DNA of 64,000 bases, taken from NCBI RefSeq assembly GCF_039839785.1, contig NZ_JBDOQT010000001.1:3224001-3288000 (forward strand), in the 5' to 3' direction. This document shows positions 27,820-34,669 of this stretch, piece after piece. The stretch is from Pelagibius sp. CAU 1746. GTDB taxonomy: Bacteria; Pseudomonadota; Alphaproteobacteria; Kiloniellales; Kiloniellaceae. The position numbers were made by a program, and so were the translations under genes. Positions within the stretch are counted from its first letter, which is position 1. Each line of letters opens with the position of its first letter. The notes beneath the pieces were generated by a model that saw nothing but the letters and a program-made list of their open reading frames with translations, did not search any database and was not told the origin of the DNA.

Positions 27820-27847
27820 GTTATAACGTTCTCGCCCAAAAGGGCAA
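27820..27847 (-). promoter_or_regulatory. Promoter of the tRNA-Leu pair
   Basis: On the minus strand, TTGCCC (27847-27842) and TATAAC (27825-27820) are separated by 16 bp, placing the transcription start about 30 bp upstream of tRNA-Leu(GAG). Confidence 0.55.
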
Positions 27848-27998
27848 TGGAAAATTCGGCCCCTAAACCGCCTTTCTGAACGAGCTGAAAAAGGGCTGGA
27901 CGCGGGTCGCGCCGAGACGCCACCATCGCCGCCCCGGGACGCAGCACACCCGGTCCAGCCCAGTTCCCGCAGCCCCCATGAAAGCCGAGCCCCTAGCC

Positions 27999-28232
27999 AT
28001 GAAAACCGCCGTTACGATCGCCCTTCTCGCCGTCTTCCTCCTGGTTACGCTGCTGGCTGGCATCTACCTCTGGTGGAGCCTCGGCGACGTCGACATCAGC
28101 CTCCACGGTCTGCTGGCGTTGACCCTGGGGTCGGTATTGTCGCTGGCGCTGGGCGGTGGATTGATGTTCCTGGTCTTCTACTCAAACCGTCGTGGCCACG
28201 ACGATGCGCATCATCGAGGGCCGCGGGAGTGA
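27999..28232 (+). CDS. Small two-helix membrane protein, conserved hypothetical
   Basis: 77 residues (84 if started at 27978). Helix 1 is AVTIALLAVFLLVTLLAGIYLWW, then a short SLGDVDISLHG loop, helix 2 is LLALTLGSVLSLALGGGLMFLVFY, and a charged histidine-rich tail RRGHDDAHHRGPRE ends the protein. The D(V/I)xISxHGxxALTLG pattern recalls small conserved proteobacterial membrane proteins of unknown function. No good ribosome site decides the start. Isolated between the tRNAs and the DksA-like gene. Confidence 0.65.
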   Translation: MKTAVTIALLAVFLLVTLLAGIYLWWSLGDVDISLHGLLALTLGSVLSLALGGGLMFLVFYSNRRGHDDAHHRGPRE

Positions 28233-28328
28233 CCCTACGGCGAATCGGGCTTCTCTTTTGATCCCAAGTCTCTAGGCCTAAAAACCTGCGGCTTGACACA
28301 AAAAGATCACCCCCCTTCCCCCGGTTCA

Positions 28329-28455
28329 GAATTTAGTCTTAAATGTAGGGTGAGCCTGCAGGACATCGGGTCCCTGCCTCCCTGTACGACTTCATGTCTA
28401 CCAACCCCCGAAGACGGCCGGGGTTCTCGGTTATCCTGCAGGCTCCCTTACCCTA
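28329..28455 (+). ncRNA. Candidate structured RNA or leader upstream of the DksA-like gene
   Basis: A 12-bp perfect inverted repeat (GAGCCTGCAGGA 28352-28363 / TCCTGCAGGCTC 28434-28445) is extended outwards by TAGGGT/ACCCTA with a 4-base bulge on the 3' side. The 70-base interior can fold further, for example ACCCCCG/CGGGGT around 28403-28424. A small hairpin ATTTA-GTCT-TAAAT lies just 5' of it. A TTGACA element at 28293 precedes it but has no good -10. No T-run follows. No known RNA family is recognised. Confidence 0.4.
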
Positions 28456-28615
28456 GTCTCCCCAACCTCACGTTCTGTTGGACCGGCCGCCGGCGGCGCC
28501 TGCGCGTCTGGCGCCATGACGCAGGCCGGGGCCCTCGCGGCTGCCTCCCGGGGGGCGCGGTCCGAAACGCTCGAAAGACCCTTGTCCTGTGAATGTGGCA
28601 CGGTCATCATGACTT

Positions 28616-28987
28616 ATGGATGAACCAGTCCAGCTCGATGTTTCCGACTTTCGCGATCGCCTGATCGCGCGTCGCAGCGAACTCCTGGATTTGACACAGA
28701 GCAGCGCCGACAGCCGGAAGCCCGTTGAGTTGGACCAAACGAGGGTCGGCAGGCTGTCGCGCATGGACGCTCTGCAGAACCAAGCGATGTCCCTGGAGGC
28801 CGAGCGCCGCCGCAAGCTGGAGCTCCAGCGGATCGAGGCGAGCCTCAAGCGCATCGACGCCGGCGACTACGGCTACTGCGTGACCTGCGGTGAGCAGATT
28901 CCCCTGCGCCGCTTGGAGCTCGATCCCACCCTGCCCACCTGCGTCGACTGCGCCAGCACCGGGGCCAGCAGCGGGACAGGCGACTGA
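28616..28987 (+). CDS. TraR/DksA-family C4 zinc-finger protein
   Basis: 123 residues. A helical N-terminal part with the pattern RVGRLSRMDALQNQAM, found in a DksA-like subgroup, is followed by EAERRRKLELQRIEASLKRI and the zinc finger with cysteines 88, 91, 109 and 112 (CVTC...CVDC). DksA-type proteins enter the RNA polymerase secondary channel. This protein is shorter than DksA (~150 aa) and lacks the classic coiled-coil tip DxxDxA, so the effect on transcription may differ. Preceded by the possible structured RNA; the next gene starts 4 nt after its stop. Confidence 0.85.
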   Translation: MDEPVQLDVSDFRDRLIARRSELLDLTQSSADSRKPVELDQTRVGRLSRMDALQNQAMSLEAERRRKLELQRIEASLKRIDAGDYGYCVTCGEQIPLRRLELDPTLPTCVDCASTGASSGTGD

Positions 28988-28991
28988 CTCG

Positions 28992-29468
28992 ATGATCCGA
29001 AGGAAGCTTTCGCTTTCCCGCGGCCTCGTGGCGCAGCCCTTGGTTTGCGCCCTGGCCGTTGCCCTTGCCGCCGCGCCGCTGCCGGGAGAAGCGCAGGAGC
29101 ACACGCCGGCAACCGAGTGCTGGCGTGGCTGGGGCTACCTGCTGGACGGCGCGACCGGCGGCTACAAGAGCCAGGAAATGCTGCTGGTCACCATCGGGGC
29201 GCCGGTGTGGGACGTCGGCCGCCCGGTGGAGCTCTTCCTTCTCGACCGGGCCAGCGGCCTGATTTCGGAGATGCCCTCCTTCACCATCCTGCCGGAAAAC
29301 CCCCGCCAATACTTCCGTGGCCGGCTGAATTACATGGACACCACCGCCGCCATCGAGGGCTCCCAGGACCGTATCGTCGTCGGCCTCAGCCACATCGAGC
29401 CGGCCAAGCCAGGCGTTCCGGCCAAGGAACGCTACAATCGCTGGGCCTGCGGCTTCCCCGAAGAATAG
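28992..29468 (+). CDS. Exported protein of unknown function
   Basis: 158 residues. A basic N-terminus (MIRRKLSLSRG) and a hydrophobic core with an APLPGEAQEH cleavage-like region suggest a Sec signal peptide of about 37 residues. The mature part has two cysteines (TECWRGWGY, WACGFPEE) that could form a disulfide, and a beta-rich middle (MLLVTIGAPVWDVGRPVELFLLDRASGLI). ATG at 28992 lies 4 nt after the DksA-like stop; an in-frame start farther upstream would overlap that gene. No family recognised. Confidence 0.65.
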   Translation: MIRRKLSLSRGLVAQPLVCALAVALAAAPLPGEAQEHTPATECWRGWGYLLDGATGGYKSQEMLLVTIGAPVWDVGRPVELFLLDRASGLISEMPSFTILPENPRQYFRGRLNYMDTTAAIEGSQDRIVVGLSHIEPAKPGVPAKERYNRWACGFPEE

Positions 29469-29688
29469 CCTCTCTACACTGCCCTGAATGGGGCGAACAA
29501 CGCCACTAAACCGCCCTTCAATAAGTTCTTACATTGTATTTATTTCAATATTTACTCGAATACAGAAGAATATGGTTAACGAATCATAAATGTTTTCTTG
29601 ACTTTTTCTCTAAAAATCCCGAAAATTTCCTTCATAGTTATTTAACCAATCGGGCCGTTGAAGGCATCCGAAGGGAGAAGGCGGTAAG

Positions 29689-29997
29689 ATGTTGGCGGTA
29701 TTGCAGTGGATCTACGGTCCCAACGCGGAATCCGACCCGTACTACCAGGTCATGCACGACCTCATTGCGCTTCTGCCCTGGTGGTATCCCGTCATGTGGG
29801 CGGTGATCATCGGCAGCGTGGTGACCTGGCGCCTGGCCCGCCGCTGGCGCCGGCGGCGCCAGAACCGCTTCGGCCTGCGCCGTGTGCGGGCGCGGGTGCG
29901 CAAGCTCGCCGCGGCCCCGCAGGCTGCTGCCTGGCTGCCGCAGGCGGCCAATGACGATCTTCCGGGAGACCTGCACCGCCGATGGGCCGCGGAATAG
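29689..29997 (+). CDS. Small membrane-anchored hypothetical protein
   Basis: 102 residues with one or two predicted helices (LIALLPWWYPVMWAVIIGSVV) followed by a very basic stretch RLARRWRRRRQNRFGLRRVRARVRK, which would lie in the cytoplasm. Start at 29689 follows GAAGGGAGAAGG, a good ribosome site. The 220 bp upstream are unusually AT-rich for this genome and contain TTGACT at about 29598, a possible -35 element without a convincing -10. Confidence 0.6.
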   Translation: MLAVLQWIYGPNAESDPYYQVMHDLIALLPWWYPVMWAVIIGSVVTWRLARRWRRRRQNRFGLRRVRARVRKLAAAPQAAAWLPQAANDDLPGDLHRRWAAE

Positions 29998-30229
29998 CGT
30001 TTTCCTAGCCCGCCGGCGTCCGGAGCACCCGGCAGATCCTGCCGGCCTGCATCTGCCTTTGCCGGGTCAGGCCCGCCGGCTTCCCCCGCCGGTCCGACAG
30101 AATACCTAGGTCTTCCCGGGAAAACCGCACAGTCTCGCGCTCCGCCGCGCCCGGCAATCTGGCCCGGCGCTTGCATCTGTTCCGGTGACCCCCTGACCCC
30201 TTCCGGGGGCGGCAACCGGGAGACCGCGA

Positions 30230-30679
30230 ATGACCCTGGCAGACTTGATCGCACACGACAGCCAAGATAGAGGCGGCAGCCTGCAGTGGTTCCACCGCAC
30301 CAGCGGCAAGCCCAAAGAACGCCTGCGCATGCTGGAGGACGCCTTGGCGGTGCCGGAGCCTGATCCCGAACCGCTTTCCGCCGGCGCCTTCGTCGAACAG
30401 ATCGAGGATACGATCCAGGAGCACTCCAAGCGCGAGATCATGTCCGTGCTGGTGCAGCTGAAGCAGAGCGAGATCCGCGCCCTCGTCCGCCGCGCCGCGC
30501 ACGCCAAGGGACGCTATCTCGCCGCGTTGATGGAAATGCCGCGCACCCAGTGCAGCCGCAAGACAGCGGTGGAGGAACTGGCCCTGGCGCGCCAGGAATA
30601 CGAGGAACTGGAGAAGGGCCTGGAGATGCTGCGCGCATTGATTCTCGACCACGACGTTCAGATCAACGGCGTCGCCTGA
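30230..30679 (+). CDS. Hypothetical cytoplasmic helical protein
   Basis: 149 residues, strongly charged and predicted mostly helical (FVEQIEDTIQEHSKREIMSVLVQLKQSEIRALVRR, then ALARQEYEELEKGLEMLRALI). No membrane segment, signal peptide or known motif. A GGGAG site precedes the ATG at 30230. No family recognised and no informative neighbours; the 3' side is convergent with a small minus-strand gene. Confidence 0.6.
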   Translation: MTLADLIAHDSQDRGGSLQWFHRTSGKPKERLRMLEDALAVPEPDPEPLSAGAFVEQIEDTIQEHSKREIMSVLVQLKQSEIRALVRRAAHAKGRYLAALMEMPRTQCSRKTAVEELALARQEYEELEKGLEMLRALILDHDVQINGVA

Positions 30680-30817
30680 GACGGCGCCCTTCGACGCGCG
30701 GCCCGCGCCTCTCCGGCACATCGCGCATTCCAAGACGGCAGGCTAAGAAAGGCCCCGGTTACAGCCGGTTGGCAAGGCCGCTGGCGCAGGCGGCACCCTA
30801 GGTCGGGTAGAGGCGTC

Positions 30818-31036
30818 CTAGTTCAAATAGAGGACGTCGCTATCCGGTTTGGGCATCTGCAGGATGACGGCTTCGGAATTGCCGCTCAGGCGGCTCAGAA
30901 GCTCTTCCGTGGCCTTGGGGCAGGCGTTGACAACGTCCAGCGCCAGATCACCATTCGCGTTCACCCGCGCGAAGATACCCGCACGGAATGCATCGAGAAT
31001 CCAACGCGCCGCATCGAAGGTAGTTTGACTGGTCAT
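30818..31036 (-). CDS. Small hypothetical protein
   Basis: 72 residues, soluble: FDAARWILDAFRAGIFARVNANGDLALDVVNACPKATEELLSRL, ending in a short acidic tail. The start at 31036 follows GAGGTTGAGCA, an acceptable ribosome site. The composition looks protein-like, but no family is recognised. Divergent from the small membrane protein gene at 31388. Confidence 0.5.
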   Translation of the reverse strand: MTSQTTFDAARWILDAFRAGIFARVNANGDLALDVVNACPKATEELLSRLSGNSEAVILQMPKPDSDVLYLN

Positions 31037-31387
31037 TGCTCAACCTCGTTCATGCTTTCGCACGGTCACTAGCCTGCACGTCTTCCTTTAACGTTCGGTT
31101 ACTAAACTGCCCGCCAAAATTTTCCCGAATACGTCCGGAATAAGAGGGACTTACCAGATCCCAACCTGCACTCCCCGCGCCCGGCGGTCTGTGGGCTTTC
31201 GCACGCCCAGCGCGCCCTCGCGGCAGCTCTGCCCGCCGGACCGCAGCCTCCCGAATCGAGGTCACCCGGTCCGGGGCCACCCGGACCGAACCCGTCGGGC
31301 TGCGACAATCCGCGCGGCGACATTTCCCTTGCCGGGGTCGGGCGGCGGACCAATTCTTAGAGCTAGGAGACCCGCCGCGACGAGGAC
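31037..31387. other. 350-bp divergent intergenic region
   Basis: Between two small divergent genes. It contains a perfect 8-bp inverted repeat at 31267-31274 / 31281-31288 (CGGTCCGG/CCGGACCG). The first ~110 bp are AT-richer and could hold the promoter of the minus-strand gene, but no convincing -35/-10 pair is seen. No ORF here looks real. Confidence 0.5.
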
Positions 31388-31654
31388 ATGACGGCCGTGC
31401 TGAGCCCCAACGACAAGACCGCCTTGCGCTTCGTGGCACGCCACCTCGCCACGGGCCTGGGGGCCGGCGCGCTCTTCGGCCTGGCGATCCTGGCCAGCGA
31501 CTTGGCCGGGCTGCGCAGCCTGGCCTTCAACAGCGAAGCTCCCTGGCTGGTCGTCTTCCTGCTGTTCTTCGGCCTTTTCATCACGTTCGGCTCGGTTTCG
31601 CTGGCCGCCAACCTCATGCTGCTCGACCGCGACGGCGCCGACGACGGCCGCTGA
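31388..31654 (+). CDS. Small two-helix membrane protein
   Basis: 88 residues: a charged N-terminus (NDKTALRFVARH), helix 1 LATGLGAGALFGLAILASDL, helix 2 WLVVFLLFFGLFITFGSVSLAANLML, and an acidic end RDGADDGR. Pattern resembles short conserved hypothetical proteobacterial membrane proteins. The ATG has a GAGGAC sequence very close, so initiation strength is unclear. Convergent with the flavocytochrome operon. Confidence 0.6.
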   Translation: MTAVLSPNDKTALRFVARHLATGLGAGALFGLAILASDLAGLRSLAFNSEAPWLVVFLLFFGLFITFGSVSLAANLMLLDRDGADDGR

Positions 31655-31666
31655 GCCCAAGATCGC

Positions 31667-31774
31667 TCAGCGCAGCGCAAAAACCAGCAGCGCCAGCAGC
31701 AACGCGGCATTCAGCAGCCAGAACAACAAGACCACGCGGCGGCGCGCGGGCATTCTCGTCAGCCAGTCAGTCAT
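31667..31774 (-). CDS. 35-residue single-helix membrane peptide coupled to the flavocytochrome gene
   Basis: Reads MTDWLTRMPARRRVVLLFWL then LNAALLLALLVFALR. A short amphipathic/basic N-terminus precedes one hydrophobic helix, the layout of many regulatory membrane peptides. The ATG at 31774 overlaps the last eight bases of the flavocytochrome gene (ATGACTGA), which would couple translation. It is below usual gene-caller length limits. Evidence is only coding pattern and coupling, so it stays tentative. Confidence 0.45.
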   Translation of the reverse strand: MTDWLTRMPARRRVVLLFWLLNAALLLALLVFALR

Positions 31775-33056
31775 AAGTGAAACGCTCCGAGAGAATTTGG
31801 CGCGCCGGCACGCCAAGATCTATGAGACAGTCCTCCACCGCCGCCATCATGGCCGGCGGACCGCAGAGAACGTAGAGCCAATCTCTCTTTTCCGGCGCCG
31901 AGAACAACTCACGCACCACCGCAGCATCGAGCATCCCGATGCGCCCCTGCCAGTCCCGGGGCGGTTCCGACAAGACATGAACGACCTCCGTGCCATGGTC
32001 GCGGGCCAGGGCGTCGAGCTCGTCGCGATAAGAAATCTGCTCCGCAACGCGGTTGCCGTAGACCAGCGACGTCGGGCGCGTGTCGCCCTCCAGGCGGAGC
32101 TGGCGCAAGATGCCCAGCAGCGGCGCGACGCCGACGCCGCCGGCAAGCAAGGCGATCCCCGGCTCTCCGCGGCCCGCGACCACGAGGTTGCCGTGCGGTC
32201 CGTCGAGGTAGGCGCGCGTTCCCGGCGCCACCTGGCCGAGGGTCCGCGTGAAGTCACCGAGTTCCTTGATGACGAACTGCAGGGCCGGCCCTGTCCCCGG
32301 CGCAGAGGAGATCGAGAAAGGATTCTCCCGCAGCGAGAAGGCACTGTGGCCGACGTTGAGCCAGACGAACTGCCCGGCCTCATAGGACAGTCCGTCATGG
32401 CCATCCGGCTGGAGTGTCAGTTCCCAGGTCTTCAGCCCCGCCGGCTTGACAGATGCCACCGTCCAGGCGCGGCGGCGCTGCAGCAGTGGTTTGAAGACGT
32501 AGACATTGACCAGAGACAACACCGCGATACCCAGCAGCACGGCCCAAAGCACGGCGAGCGGAGCCTCGGTGCTGTAGCGGCCGGCCGCCAAGGTGTGGTG
32601 CAGCAGCAGCCCGGCGATCAGGACGGCGCCGAGACCATGCATCCAGCGCCAAGTCTCGTAGCTGAAGCCGATCCGGTCCCGTCCCATCGCCAGCAGCACG
32701 AAGCCGGGCAGGAGCACCCAGGCGGCGATACCGCTGGCCAACGCCCCGAAATCGTCGGTCAGGGTGAACTGCCTGGTCGCGTCCCAGGGCAGCGCCGGAT
32801 TGAAGGCCCCCCGGTAAAGGAAAGGGTGGAGCAGCGCCAGCGCCAAGGCCGTGCGCGCGAAGAGCTGATGCACCCGCATGGTGACGTCCATGCCGAGCCG
32901 GGCGGAAATGCTGCGGAAGCGTCCGGACAGCACGAATTCCACCAGGATGACCGCATAGGCCAGCATCCCGGCGCCTGCCGCCAATTCATCCCAAAGCGGG
33001 CGCGGCGGCAGCCCCCCGCCCCATGCGAGCGCCAAGGGGAGGAGCATTATCGCCAT
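31767..33056 (-). CDS. Ferric reductase-like flavocytochrome (FRD transmembrane plus FNR-type domains)
   Basis: 429 residues. The N-terminal half has about six helices with paired heme-ligand histidines in MRVHQLFARTALALALLHPFLY and WMHGLGAVLIAGLLLHHTLA. The C-terminal half is an FAD/NAD(P) module: RENPFSISSAPGTGPALQF (FAD), GGVGVAPLLGILRQLRLEG (nucleotide), VLCGPPAMM at the end. Such proteins pass electrons from NAD(P)H across the membrane, to metals or O2. ATG at 33056 has no clear ribosome site, and no ATG, GTG or TTG codon lies upstream in frame before a stop. Substrate unknown. Confidence 0.85.
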   Translation of the reverse strand: MAIMLLPLALAWGGGLPPRPLWDELAAGAGMLAYAVILVEFVLSGRFRSISARLGMDVTMRVHQLFARTALALALLHPFLYRGAFNPALPWDATRQFTLTDDFGALASGIAAWVLLPGFVLLAMGRDRIGFSYETWRWMHGLGAVLIAGLLLHHTLAAGRYSTEAPLAVLWAVLLGIAVLSLVNVYVFKPLLQRRRAWTVASVKPAGLKTWELTLQPDGHDGLSYEAGQFVWLNVGHSAFSLRENPFSISSAPGTGPALQFVIKELGDFTRTLGQVAPGTRAYLDGPHGNLVVAGRGEPGIALLAGGVGVAPLLGILRQLRLEGDTRPTSLVYGNRVAEQISYRDELDALARDHGTEVVHVLSEPPRDWQGRIGMLDAAVVRELFSAPEKRDWLYVLCGPPAMMAAVEDCLIDLGVPARQILSERFTYD

Positions 33057-33261
33057 ATAGAAGATGACCAGCGCGAACGCCTTGATTGACCGCCTCCCAT
33101 TGCTGCTCGCGCGAGACTAACCGAAGTCGAGGCGTCTGTCAGGAACCAGCGGCCTCCACGCAGCAAGACGCACACGACCGGCGACGGCTGCGGCTCCCCC
33201 TCGCGGCCCGAGGGCTGTATCATGGCCCTGGGACTGCGCCGCGCGGAGGGTTCGAACCGCC

Positions 33262-33837
33262 ATGCCGCCAAAGGATCTCGCCGTACGCCGGGGCCGGCCG
33301 GAGGACGTAGACTTTCTGCTGCCCCTGATCAATCGTGCCGGCGAGGACATTCCGAAATGCATCTGGGCGCAGATGGCCGGTCCCGAAGAAACACCCTGGG
33401 ACGTCGGGCGCGCCCGAATCCTGAGCGATGACTCCGGCATCTCCTACCGGCATGTGTGGATCGCCGAGGCCGCCGGAGAGCCGGCCGGCTGCGTCATCGT
33501 TCGGCCGCTGCCCGATCCCCCCGCCCCGCTGGACCCGGAGTTGCCGCCGCTCTTCGTGCCCCTGCAGGAACTCGAGAACGAAGCACCGGGCACCGGCTAC
33601 GTCTACGTGCTCTCGACCCGGCGCGAGCTGCGCGGGCACGGTATCGGCCGTCACCTGCTGCAGTTTGCGGAGCGCTATCGCGGACCCAAGGGCATGAGCC
33701 TGGTGGTCGCCGACAACAACACCGGCGCCCAGGCTCTCTATGAGCGCTGCGGCTACCGCGAGGCGAGCCGGCGGGCCATGGTCAAGGACGGCTGGGACAG
33801 CCCCGGCAGCGAGTGGATCTTGATGGTGAAGCCCTGA
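33262..33837 (+). CDS. GNAT-family N-acetyltransferase
   Basis: 191 residues. The acetyl-CoA pyrophosphate-binding pattern is VYVLSTRRELRGHGIGRHLLQFAE (R/Q-x-x-G-x-G/A motif) and the fourth motif appears in NNTGAQALYERCGYREASR. These enzymes transfer acetyl groups from acetyl-CoA to amines; the substrate is not readable. It diverges from the flavocytochrome gene and ends 45 bp before tRNA-Lys on the other strand. Confidence 0.85.
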   Translation: MPPKDLAVRRGRPEDVDFLLPLINRAGEDIPKCIWAQMAGPEETPWDVGRARILSDDSGISYRHVWIAEAAGEPAGCVIVRPLPDPPAPLDPELPPLFVPLQELENEAPGTGYVYVLSTRRELRGHGIGRHLLQFAERYRGPKGMSLVVADNNTGAQALYERCGYREASRRAMVKDGWDSPGSEWILMVKP

Positions 33838-33882
33838 AACGGGCAGGAAGCGGGCTCCGCTTCCCCACAATCTTGGGTTTGG

Positions 33883-33958
33883 TGGTGAGCCCGGCAGGGA
33901 TCGAACCTGCGACAACCTGATTAAAAGTCAGGTGCTCTACCAACTGAGCTACGGGCCC
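33883..33958 (-). tRNA. tRNA-Lys (anticodon UUU)
   Basis: 76 nt with encoded CCA: acceptor GGGCCCG/CGGGCUC with one G-U pair, D-arm UAGCUCAGUUGGUAGAGC, anticodon loop CUUUUAA giving UUU, and T-arm GCAGG-UUCGAUC-CCUGC. Minus strand, downstream of coaD and separated from it by ~110 bp. Confidence 0.97.
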
Positions 33959-34067
33959 CCAAGAGAGGGAATTGCGCCCTTTTCCGGGCGCGGCGGGCGC
34001 ACCATAGTGGGCACGTCCCTGCCGGTCAACCAAAGACGCTCCCGACCGGCCCGGGCGCGCGCCCCGG

Positions 34068-34619
34068 CTAGTCCTCGTCGCGAAAAATCTGCCGGCGCTT
34101 GTCGGTCCCGCTGCGCGCCTCCACGTCGAAGCGGTCGCGCAGGCGCTCGGCCACCGGCAGGCTGACGAAGCTGCTGATGTCGCCGCCCAGGCGCCCGATT
34201 TCCTTGACGAAGCGCGAGGAGATGAACTGCTGGCGCTCCGAGGCCATGAGGAAGACCGTCTCGACGCGCGAATCCAGCCGTGCGTTCATGGCCGCCATCT
34301 GGAACTCGTACTCGAAGTCCGAGACGGCGCGCAGGCCCCGGACCAGCAGGCTGGCGCCCACCTCGTGGCAGAAATCGATCAAGAGGTTGTCGAAGGCGCG
34401 CACCTGGACCTCGGTGCCATGGGTGTCCATGGCCGCGATCTCGTCGCGCACCATCTCGACCCGCTCGTCGATGGAGAACAGCGGCCCCTTGCCGGCGTTG
34501 CGGGCCACGGCGATGACCAGTCGGTTGGTCACCTTGCAGGCCCGGCCGATGATGTCGCGGTGGCCGTTGGTGATCGGATCGAAGGTGCCGGGATAGACAC
34601 CGACCAGGGGAGCGCTCAT
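34068..34619 (-). CDS. coaD: Phosphopantetheine adenylyltransferase
   Basis: 183 residues. The nucleotidyltransferase motif GVYPGTFDPITNGHRDII is at residues 7-24 (TxGH-type), followed by FDNLLIDFCHEVGASLLVRGLRAVSDFEYEFQMA and the SSRFVKEIGRLGGDISSFV end motif. It makes dephospho-CoA from ATP and 4'-phosphopantetheine. Slightly longer than the usual ~165 residues, with an extra basic tail. It follows gyrA by 50 bp on the same strand, as often in alphaproteobacteria. Confidence 0.95.
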   Translation of the reverse strand: MSAPLVGVYPGTFDPITNGHRDIIGRACKVTNRLVIAVARNAGKGPLFSIDERVEMVRDEIAAMDTHGTEVQVRAFDNLLIDFCHEVGASLLVRGLRAVSDFEYEFQMAAMNARLDSRVETVFLMASERQQFISSRFVKEIGRLGGDISSFVSLPVAERLRDRFDVEARSGTDKRRQIFRDED

Positions 34620-34669
34620 GTTCCGGGCCCTCTTCTCATCGCCCTAAACTCGTGAAGGTCGCCTCTTGC

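Noticed and set aside
28293-28321. TTGACA as a -35 box of a promoter before the structured RNA
   Set aside because: The -35 match is perfect, but the expected -10 position (28316-28321) reads CTTCCC-like sequence, so it is not annotated as a promoter.
28329-28455. 6S RNA as identity of the structured RNA candidate
   Set aside because: Length and outer helix are partly compatible, but I cannot identify the large central bubble or a promoter/terminator pair, so no family name is given.
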